This document shows positions 1 to 7,238 of a stretch of 64,000 nt of DNA, piece after piece. The position numbers and the translations under genes were made by a program. Under the pieces are notes generated by a model, which saw nothing but the letters and a program-made list of their open reading frames with translations, was not told the DNA's origin and did no database searches. The DNA is taken from NCBI GenBank assembly GCA_020638795.1, contig JACKHW010000003.1, positions 62,001 through 126,000 on the forward strand, written 5' to 3'. How positions within the stretch are numbered: the first letter of the stretch is position 1; the number at the start of each line of letters is the position of its first letter. The DNA is from Planctomycetota bacterium. GTDB taxonomy: Bacteria > Planctomycetota > UBA1135 > GCA-002748355.

Positions 1-219
1 CGCTTCGCCGCCGCTGCGAGGCACGACCCACAGGTCGCGCGCGTACGAGAACACGATGCGCGTCGGTCCGATCGACGGCTGCTGCAACAAGAGCGTCTCT
101 TCGGCCGGTGCAGCTCCAGGAATCGTGCGCGTTTCCTGAGCCGACACGACGGTCGGTAGCAGCGCAAACATGATGGTTGCGGTCAGTCGTCGACGGACGA
201 CGGAATGGGATACGGTCAT
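1..219 (-). CDS. Tricorn-like S41 protease, N-terminal fragment
   Basis: Only the first 73 codons lie in the window; the gene continues beyond base 1. The visible protein begins with a basic n-region and a hydrophobic stretch ending in VVSAQE, a typical Sec signal peptide with cleavage near residue 27-30. The mature part reads LLLQQPSIGPTRIVFSYARD followed by LWVVPRSGGEA. This is the hallmark opening of the seven-bladed beta-propeller of tricorn-type proteases (family S41), which bind and degrade peptides outside the cytoplasm. The ATG at 217-219 lies 20 bases after the stop of the upstream gene (239), so the two are probably cotranscribed. The protease and PDZ domains are not in view, so a plain propeller protein cannot be excluded. 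Confidence 0.72.
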   Translation of the reverse strand, partial: MTVSHSVVRRRLTATIMFALLPTVVSAQETRTIPGAAPAEETLLLQQPSIGPTRIVFSYARDLWVVPRSGGEA

Positions 220-238
220 CGAGCCCCCCAAGGAACGA

Positions 239-2413
239 TCAAAAACGGTATGGAGACACCCCGGCAACGACGGTGACGCCATGAGTCTCGTCGCAGCTCC
301 ATGTCATGCCGAAGATCTGCGACTCGGCGTCCGTGCAGCGACGTACTTCGACGAAGAAAAAACGTCGCCCCTCCCGAGCGAGGCGCGCTCGGTGATCGTC
401 GAGGCGTGGATCGTCCTCGGAGCACGAGAACATTCTCGCAAGGTCGTCCCTGGCAAAAGGCCGAACGAGCAACCGAGTCGCGACACGAGGGGCGAACACG
501 GGGTCTTCTTCCACCCCCTTGCCACCGGACTCCACGATCCAGATTCCCCGCGTGTTCGCGAGCTCATGAACGAGCGTCGCCCATTGTGAGCTCGAGATAT
601 CGACGACGACACACGGCGCACCCTGCGAGCACATCGAGACGGCAATGCGATTCTCTCGTGCTTCGTCTCGCGACGACGGATGCGGCACGAGATGCGCCTG
701 CTCCGTGATCCATACTCCGGAGCCCATGGCCTTGGCAGCGTCGCGCACGAGGTTCGCAGCAACCGCTCGCAGAAGCGCGCGATCCGGGCCTTCCACGACG
801 ATGTCCGAATCGAACTCGAGCCCACCGAACAGTCCGCTGACGATCGGAGCTCGTTCCTCCGTCGCCACATCCTGCGTAGCTTGCGGATGCACGAACACTT
901 CGGAAACGCGCTTGGGTATTGCGACCGAGGGCGTGACCGAATCGCGTTTGGACCCCGCGCCTTCGACCGTCTTCCATCCCGCCGACGCACGCACGTGCGT
1001 TGCGGCGTCTCCATGCACGCGGGTGGCGGATTGGCGCGGCTGACGGACCCCGCGCCGTGGCGTAGGCGGACTACTCTGCGTCGCCCGACGCGAAGCAAGG
1101 ACGTCGGTCCGCGATGGCACCGGCTCGAACGTCGCGTTCATCGGCTTCGAAGCGGCTGCCGAAGCGGCGATCTGCGCTTCTTGCCCGTTCGTCTCGGCGT
1201 CCGGCGTGACGAGGAGTTCGGGTTCCGAATCCGGCAACGCCTCCTCCGTACGCGGATCACGCCACGGATAGCTGCGTAGCTCGAACTCGAACTCCTGCGC
1301 TCCGATCTTCGAAGCGTGCTTGCCGAGCGGCGACGGGATCTCGTGGCCGACTGACAGAGTCCGCATTCGCAGACGCCTCTGTTGATCTTCGGGGAGCTCG
1401 GCGAGCACCTTGCGGACCTGCGCTTCGGCGTCCGGAACCAAGAACCGCACACCGCGCACTCCGGCGCATGCGAGATCGTCGAACACACGACCATCGAAAC
1501 GACCGCCGACGAGTCCGACGACACGACAGGCCCCGCGCGCCTGCAGCGACGCTGCCGTCATCGGGTCCTCGACGATGAGGAGGTCTTCGGGGCCCCCTTT
1601 CGCCATGATCGCGACATCGAGGCCGTAGACGCGCGGGGTTCGGGTCGCGGCGGTCGAGTTCGCCGGCGTGAGCGTGCCCGACGGACCTCCGTCGGCCTGG
1701 GGCACGACGTAGAGGTCGTGAAGCGTTCCGAACTCGTCACGCAATCCGAGCACGAGTCGATCGTCGAGTCCTGGCGCGAGGACACCGATCGACGCGAGCT
1801 CTTTTTCGGTGTACCCGAGCTCGGTCATACGATTGCGCACGGTCTGCGCACCGGGATACGTACCACTCGCGGGGCCGGGATAGAGCCCGATCGGATGCAC
1901 GCCGTCGCGCACGGTCTGCTCGGAAAACCCGTGGCGCGTCAGTCGTTCGAGCGTCTGTCCAGCGATGTGCTTGATCGCGATCGCACGCAGCGAGGCCCAG
2001 ACCGACTCCCGCAAATCGAGTATCCGTTGTCGACGTGCGAACGCGGCATCCCGCAGGAGATCATCCGGAAGCGGAATCCCGCAGGCTCTCGCGAGACGGT
2101 CGAGCGCCTGACCGAATGCTGCCGGCGTATGCCGCGCTCGCCGGTCCTGAACTTCGTGCCACAACCAAGGCAAGAACGATTCGGCAGCGTCGAGCCCACG
2201 AATCCCTCGGCGCTCTCCATAGAGTCGCGGCGATGTACGCAGTGCATGCGGAAGGCTCTGCGGCCTGCGAGTCGCGATCCAACGCCCCTGTGCATCGCGT
2301 CGAAACCCGTAGACGGGGAAGGCCCGGTCGAGGCGAGCTTCGAGCGCCGGGAACAGCACGCGCTCGAGGCAGTCCATCGATGCCGCCTCTTGGATCTCTC
2401 GTTCCATCGTCAT
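239..2413 (-). CDS. DnaG-like TOPRIM protein with degenerate zinc domain
   Basis: This 724-residue protein is laid out like a bacterial primase. Residues about 20-85 follow the spacing of the DnaG CHC2 zinc domain but lack the Cys/His ligands. A primase-core-like region (about 110-270, including VRDGVHPIGLYPGP) follows. A TOPRIM-like segment then starts at LLIVEDPMTAASLQARG; the conserved Glu is kept, but the DGD motif is replaced by LVPDAEA. A low-complexity linker (about 395-540) leads to a C-terminal domain with EGPDRALLRAVAANLV where a RecA/DnaB-like P-loop would sit, but without GKT/S. A catalytically reduced primase/helicase relative is my inference; a real function is unknown. Translation starts at ATG 2413 or ATG 2407. 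It lies 61 bases after the upstream gene on the same strand. Confidence 0.55.
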   Translation of the reverse strand: MTMEREIQEAASMDCLERVLFPALEARLDRAFPVYGFRRDAQGRWIATRRPQSLPHALRTSPRLYGERRGIRGLDAAESFLPWLWHEVQDRRARHTPAAFGQALDRLARACGIPLPDDLLRDAAFARRQRILDLRESVWASLRAIAIKHIAGQTLERLTRHGFSEQTVRDGVHPIGLYPGPASGTYPGAQTVRNRMTELGYTEKELASIGVLAPGLDDRLVLGLRDEFGTLHDLYVVPQADGGPSGTLTPANSTAATRTPRVYGLDVAIMAKGGPEDLLIVEDPMTAASLQARGACRVVGLVGGRFDGRVFDDLACAGVRGVRFLVPDAEAQVRKVLAELPEDQQRRLRMRTLSVGHEIPSPLGKHASKIGAQEFEFELRSYPWRDPRTEEALPDSEPELLVTPDAETNGQEAQIAASAAASKPMNATFEPVPSRTDVLASRRATQSSPPTPRRGVRQPRQSATRVHGDAATHVRASAGWKTVEGAGSKRDSVTPSVAIPKRVSEVFVHPQATQDVATEERAPIVSGLFGGLEFDSDIVVEGPDRALLRAVAANLVRDAAKAMGSGVWITEQAHLVPHPSSRDEARENRIAVSMCSQGAPCVVVDISSSQWATLVHELANTRGIWIVESGGKGVEEDPVFAPRVATRLLVRPFARDDLARMFSCSEDDPRLDDHRARLAREGRRFFFVEVRRCTDAESQIFGMTWSCDETHGVTVVAGVSPYRF

Positions 2414-2474
2414 CCCCAGTTCCCCCGAATCGCGGTCCCGTGAGCTCTTCGTCGTCGGTCGTCAGGATCGGTCG

Positions 2475-4508
2475 TCAGCGTCGGTCGCGCTCGAGTCGAA
2501 CCTCGGTGAACCCGGTCTGTCCGGGCCAAGCCCACCCCTTGTCGCGTTCGAGAACCTCGATGTCGAGACGCTTGATCTTGTGCTTACGCGGGAACACGTA
2601 ACTCGATGGCTCGAACACGTCCTCGGACATCGAGAACTCGTACGTATCACGTTCGTTGAGCTTGATCCGCACCTTTCGGATCGTGTCGAACATTCCCTTC
2701 TCGAACGGACTCGCTACGGCTTGTTCGAGAACGATGCGATCGGCGTCGACGAAACGCGATAGCTGGATCGACAGACTCGGTGCTTCGTCCTTGCCGTCGC
2801 AGACCCACCGGGTCGACTGCCTTCCGTCCACGGCATCCTGTGGTGGGTGCGCCTTCTGCGCGCTCGACGCCCGCGTCACGAACGGGATCTTCAGCAAGAG
2901 GTTGCGATCCCGCGCGTCGAGTTCGTCTTTCATCCATCCAGCCATGACTTGATGGACGGGGATCTTCAGGCCCGACGCATCGACTTCGACGAGTGGCCCA
3001 TCACAGCCCAAAGGTGCATCAGGGGCCACGACGTAGGCCTTCGCGGTGATCTGGTAGATACCCGGCCGTGCGAAGCGGTACTTGGTTCCGAATGGCTCGA
3101 GGTCGAACGCACGCGCGGTCGTGCCCGCGATCGTGTCGATCTTCGCGCCGTCGACGAACCACTCGACACGGGCGACCCGAAGTCCGTGTGCGGCGTGCTC
3201 TTGGCGCACTTTCTCGGAGAAACCCGTGACCCACATCGCGATCTCTCCGTGTCCGCTCGCGCGCACGGCGAGCGAGGATGTCTTCGAGTCGGACGTCCAT
3301 ACGTCACGTGGTTTGTTGGGTTCGCCACCGGTCACCGCCGACGTTGCACGCTTGAGGAAGAGAACGGCGAAGCACGTCTCCGACTCGTCACCCCACTCAC
3401 CACGATCGCGCTGCTTTCCGACGATGAACTTCGCCCCATCGCGGTACCACCAGTGGTTGCCGATGCGATCGATGCCGAGAAGATCCCCGACACGCTCGAT
3501 CCCGTAGAGGTAGTAATAGAGCCAGCCGTTGTTGTTGGGATTCGACTCGACCGAAAAGTTCTGCGCGAGCCAACGAACACCGGCATCGATTTCGTTCTGG
3601 ATATCGGTTCTGTAACGATCGCCGACGCGATTTCCGAGCGCATCGAGGCAGATGTGCAGGATCGATACGCCGGCGGCCGTCATCGATCCGGTCGGCTTCC
3701 CCTCACCGCCGTAGCCACGCTTGCTTCGGTAGCAGAACCCGATGGCGCGCGGATGGCCGTAGCGCTTCGCCTCGCGCTCTTTCTTGAGCGAAAGACGCTG
3801 TTGATGCTCGAGCGTGCGACCGATCATGAGCTTGAGCGCTTTCGACGGAACGTCCAACCCGGCCCGACGCGCACAGAGGATTCCTAGCGCGGCGTACTGC
3901 ATGTTGGAGAGATCCGGAGTTCCGGGCGTGGTGTTCCAACCTTCACCCGCATGCGTCCACGGATAACTCCAAGCACCTTGTGCCTGCCACGACAGCAATC
4001 GATCGAAGATCTCCTGCATGCGTGGGTGGTATTTCGGGTCGTGGAGGGACTCGTAGAAGAGCATCTGACATCCGGCGCTGTACGTCTCGCCGGGTAGCTC
4101 CTTGCCGAGGAAGTCGAGCGCACGAGCGATGGCGGGATGATCTGCGGACACGCCCGACTTGACGAGCATGTACGCAGCGAGTGCAGTTTGACCGTTGCGA
4201 TACTGCGGCGACCGATTGCCCCAACTCCCGTCGCGCAACTGACGCGAGAGCATGTTCTCGACACCGCGATCGATCGCTCGGTCGATCGACGGCTGCATCT
4301 TGACGAGGTCCGCCTTCACGTCCTCGGCAGGCTCGACCTTGGGCGCATCACCTTGTTCAGGTCCCTTGGGCCCGTCTGCCTTTGCGTCGTCACCTTTGGC
4401 ACCGGGTCGTTGCGCTTGCGCGAGGCAGGCAAGGGTGCAGAGCAGTACGACGAGCGCGCGACCCGTCAGGAGGATCGCGCTGCAGCGCTTGGTGGCGGAA
4501 CCCGACAT
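2475..4508 (-). CDS. Secreted alpha/alpha-toroid (prenyltransferase/squalene-cyclase-like) protein with discoidin-like C-terminus
   Basis: The chosen start (ATG 4508, preceded by GGGGGGC) gives 677 residues; an ATG 66 bases upstream adds a non-signal leader and is less likely. Residues 1-32 are a signal peptide ending CLAQAQ, followed by a charged linker. The body (about 65-400) contains repeats such as DRGVENMLSRQLRDGSWGNR, NGQTALAAYMLVKSG and GVRWLAQNF. These are the alternating helices of squalene-cyclase/prenyltransferase-fold proteins, common in planctomycetes as exported proteins of unknown substrate. The last 130 residues (ASSAQKAHPPQDAVDGRQST onwards) resemble an F5/8 type C (discoidin) carbohydrate-binding fold. 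No DxDD cyclase motif is visible, so a cyclase reaction is not claimed. It is divergent from msrA across a 107-base promoter region. Confidence 0.75.
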   Translation of the reverse strand: MSGSATKRCSAILLTGRALVVLLCTLACLAQAQRPGAKGDDAKADGPKGPEQGDAPKVEPAEDVKADLVKMQPSIDRAIDRGVENMLSRQLRDGSWGNRSPQYRNGQTALAAYMLVKSGVSADHPAIARALDFLGKELPGETYSAGCQMLFYESLHDPKYHPRMQEIFDRLLSWQAQGAWSYPWTHAGEGWNTTPGTPDLSNMQYAALGILCARRAGLDVPSKALKLMIGRTLEHQQRLSLKKEREAKRYGHPRAIGFCYRSKRGYGGEGKPTGSMTAAGVSILHICLDALGNRVGDRYRTDIQNEIDAGVRWLAQNFSVESNPNNNGWLYYYLYGIERVGDLLGIDRIGNHWWYRDGAKFIVGKQRDRGEWGDESETCFAVLFLKRATSAVTGGEPNKPRDVWTSDSKTSSLAVRASGHGEIAMWVTGFSEKVRQEHAAHGLRVARVEWFVDGAKIDTIAGTTARAFDLEPFGTKYRFARPGIYQITAKAYVVAPDAPLGCDGPLVEVDASGLKIPVHQVMAGWMKDELDARDRNLLLKIPFVTRASSAQKAHPPQDAVDGRQSTRWVCDGKDEAPSLSIQLSRFVDADRIVLEQAVASPFEKGMFDTIRKVRIKLNERDTYEFSMSEDVFEPSSYVFPRKHKIKRLDIEVLERDKGWAWPGQTGFTEVRLERDRR

Positions 4509-4615
4509 GCCCCCCAGCGTATCGCCAGCACGTCGTGCTTGCATTCGGTTCTCGTGGGACACGATCCCGTGCATGATGGCGCGATGGTTCGCCGATTCCG
4601 CACGATCGAGTCACG

Positions 4616-5416
4616 ATGCACGTTGAACAGAGTCTGAAGCCCTACATGGCGTTTCTCGTCGTCGCCAGCGTCTCCGTCCTCCTCGGGATCGGAATCGCCG
4701 CATGCAATTCCAACCGCAAGGCGCATCCAACCAAGATCGTCGATACCACGGGCCCGACCAGCGCAGACAACGCGCAGTCGACTCCTGCAGCACTGGCGCA
4801 TGGCCAGGGCACCGAATCTTCACGAACCGAGAAGGAGAGCACACCGATGAAGCCCGCGACGGACACCGTGACGAACTCGGGTGACGATGCCCCCGAGAAG
4901 CTCGAAGTCGCGACCTTCGCCGCCGGGTGTTTCTGGTGCGTGGAGGCTGTGCTCGAGCAAGTCGAAGGTGTTCACGACGTCGAGTCGGGTTACACGGGTG
5001 GCACCACGAGCCGTCCGACCTACAAAGAAGTCTGCTCGGGAACCACAGGACATGCCGAAGCGGTTCGAGTCCATTTCGACCCGTCCAAGATCTCGTACAC
5101 GGAACTCCTCGAGTGGTTCTGGGCGTTGCACGACCCGACGACTCCGAATCGCCAGGGCCACGACGTCGGTACGCAGTACCGGTCTGCAATCTTCTGGCAC
5201 GACGAAGCCCAGCGAGCCGCCGCCGAGACATCGAAGAAGGCGCATGCGAGCGAATTCGCGGCCCCCATCGTGACCGAGATCACCCGTGCGACCGAGTTCT
5301 GGCCGGCCGAGATCGATCATCAGGACTACTACAGGCTCAACCCCAATGCCGGGTATTGCCGAGCGATCATTGCCCCGAAGCTGATGAAGCTGAAGTTGAA
5401 GTCCGAAGGACGGTGA
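4616..5416 (+). CDS. msrA: Peptide methionine-S-sulfoxide reductase MsrA, lipoprotein form
   Basis: MsrA reduces the S epimer of methionine sulfoxide in proteins. The catalytic motif GCFWC is at about residue 103-107, followed by VEGVHDVESGYTGG and the family signatures HAEAVRV, GTQYRSAIF and HQDYY. Unlike the usual cytosolic enzyme of about 170-210 residues, this one has 266. It starts with a transmembrane helix ending in the lipobox IAAC (Cys30), then a roughly 60-residue Ser/Thr/Glu-rich linker. It is therefore probably a membrane-anchored repair enzyme facing the periplasm. The start is ATG 4616; ATG 4646 would give a shorter but still valid lipoprotein signal. The 3' end overlaps the convergent WD40-cytochrome gene by 50 bases. 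Confidence 0.95.
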   Translation: MHVEQSLKPYMAFLVVASVSVLLGIGIAACNSNRKAHPTKIVDTTGPTSADNAQSTPAALAHGQGTESSRTEKESTPMKPATDTVTNSGDDAPEKLEVATFAAGCFWCVEAVLEQVEGVHDVESGYTGGTTSRPTYKEVCSGTTGHAEAVRVHFDPSKISYTELLEWFWALHDPTTPNRQGHDVGTQYRSAIFWHDEAQRAAAETSKKAHASEFAAPIVTEITRATEFWPAEIDHQDYYRLNPNAGYCRAIIAPKLMKLKLKSEGR

Positions 5417-7238
5417 CGACGGGCGCTTTCGCCTTGCCAGAGCCGATCGTCGCGTCGTGAAGCGTTCCGTCGAGGCCGCCGACGAACGTGCGCCCACCAC
5501 CGAACTCGACAGCCAGACAGACCGACCGATCACACGGTACACGGCCCTTCGCCTTCGGCCGCAACGCGGCGTCGAGTGTGATCAGCTCACCACCCTCGGC
5601 GAGCGACACGAAGCCATCACGCACGGCTTCGATCGCGACGCCACTCGATCCATGAAGTCGCGCCGAGCTCGCCTCGCGCAAGGCGCCTGCGATCTTCGGG
5701 TCCGGTGCATAACGGTGCAGGGTCCCGTCCTTCGTGATGACGGCAATTTCGTCTCCGCGCGGGTTCAGACACAGGCTGCTCGTAGCTCCGCCGCGAACGT
5801 CGATCGTGCGGTGTGCCCCGTCGTTCGCGAGATCGAAGAGGATCAGTTGCCCGCGACGATCAAGACTGGCGACGTGTGACGTGTCGCAGGACATCCGGAC
5901 GGTGTGCACCCAATCGCGATGGGCATACGACGAGCGTTCCTGTCCTGCTGCGTCGAAGATCCGAACGTGAGACTCGGCACCCGCGACCACGAAAGTCCCG
6001 TCGTCCGCCACGTCGGCACTCGTCCACGCGTCCCTCGTCCTGGACGCGGAGGCACGCACACGGCCGCTCGCCACGTCGATTACGACCGCGCGGGCATTCT
6101 TGCCGGCTCGTCCCCCGGCAACGATCAACGAGCGACCGTTCGGCGAGAAGCGCAGCGCCTCGACGCGCCCTTCCTCGATCGCATGCAAGAAGCCCATCCG
6201 CGTCGTCGCATCCGACACCGGCTTGCGAACGTCGATGAAGTGCACGTCACCGCCGATTCCGACGGCCAAGAGGGGCGCACCGGGACTCATGGCGATGGCG
6301 TGCAAGGGCGCCGCACGGCCGGTTGCTGCCTGCGGAGGCAAGAGGCCGCTCGGCATCGGAGACTCGACGACGCCGTCACGGCGAGCGTCCGCCGCGGCCT
6401 TCGCAGCGTCGTTCTCGATACGAATGGCGCCTGCGCGCGCCGCTTCCTCGTCGACAGGGGCGCCGAGTTCGATCCAACGACGAAGAATCGCCAGCTTCTC
6501 CTTCGCGATCTTCGGTTCGTCCGGCGGCATGAACGGCCGCTCCTGGTGCGATACGAGGCGCCAGAGACGACTCGAGTCGGGATTCCCGCTGGCGACGACC
6601 TCACCTGAACTCCCACCCGCGAGGAGCGACGTCAGCGACGAAAGATCGAGCCCGCTCTCGGCGCTGCCGGTGTCGTGGCAGGCGATGCAATGCTCGTCGA
6701 CGATCGGCGCGACGTGACGCTCGAAGGTATAGAGCGGTCCGGACACTGCGACTGGCGTCGCGCGCGGGGCGTTCGAGGTCGACTTCGAACTCGGAGGTGG
6801 CTCTGACGGCGACTCGGGTTGCTGAGGCGTCGGTTTGGATTTCGTCTCGGGCTTCGACTTCGGCGTTGGTTTCGCCTTTGCATCCGCCTTCGCCTTCGGA
6901 GCAGGTTCGGACTCTGGAACCGTCACCGCCGCCTCGCCCCGGCAGAGCTTGGCGAGCGCATCGAACCGCGCGAGTTCGGCGGTCAGGGCCTCGACTCGTG
7001 CGCGCTGCTTCGCGAGTTCGTCGACGAGCTCGGCTCGCTTCTTCTGCCACGCTTCGACTGGCATGTCCCGCAACGCCTCGAGCAATGCATCGAGCCGAGT
7101 GGCGCTCTTGTCGGAGTCCGCGGCCTTGGACGCCGACTTTGCGGCATCGGCTTGCACGGCGGGTTCGGCGTCCTGCGCTCGCGCCGCGCCAGTCATGCAC
7201 AGGATGAGGAGAGTCGTGATCGTGGGCCGTCGCATCAT
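5367..7238 (-). CDS. Planctomycete c-type cytochrome with WD40-like repeats
   Basis: This 623-residue exported protein is the last gene of a four-gene operon. After a signal peptide (ILCMTGAARAQ) come a predicted coiled coil (about 50-95) and a Lys/Pro-rich linker. The planctomycete cytochrome C1-type domain follows, with its single haem motif CIACH (in IVDEHCIACHDTGSAESGLD) and the distal MPPDEP motif. The C-terminal half is a WD40-like beta-propeller (GFLHAIEEGRVEALRFSPNG and later blades). Proteins of this family are thought to act in periplasmic redox or polymer degradation; the true role is unknown. ATG 7238 overlaps the upstream TGA as ATGA, supporting translational coupling. An in-frame start 39 bases upstream is disfavoured. 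Confidence 0.85.
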   Translation of the reverse strand: MMRRPTITTLLILCMTGAARAQDAEPAVQADAAKSASKAADSDKSATRLDALLEALRDMPVEAWQKKRAELVDELAKQRARVEALTAELARFDALAKLCRGEAAVTVPESEPAPKAKADAKAKPTPKSKPETKSKPTPQQPESPSEPPPSSKSTSNAPRATPVAVSGPLYTFERHVAPIVDEHCIACHDTGSAESGLDLSSLTSLLAGGSSGEVVASGNPDSSRLWRLVSHQERPFMPPDEPKIAKEKLAILRRWIELGAPVDEEAARAGAIRIENDAAKAAADARRDGVVESPMPSGLLPPQAATGRAAPLHAIAMSPGAPLLAVGIGGDVHFIDVRKPVSDATTRMGFLHAIEEGRVEALRFSPNGRSLIVAGGRAGKNARAVVIDVASGRVRASASRTRDAWTSADVADDGTFVVAGAESHVRIFDAAGQERSSYAHRDWVHTVRMSCDTSHVASLDRRGQLILFDLANDGAHRTIDVRGGATSSLCLNPRGDEIAVITKDGTLHRYAPDPKIAGALREASSARLHGSSGVAIEAVRDGFVSLAEGGELITLDAALRPKAKGRVPCDRSVCLAVEFGGGRTFVGGLDGTLHDATIGSGKAKAPVVTVLRTSTSASSASGQ

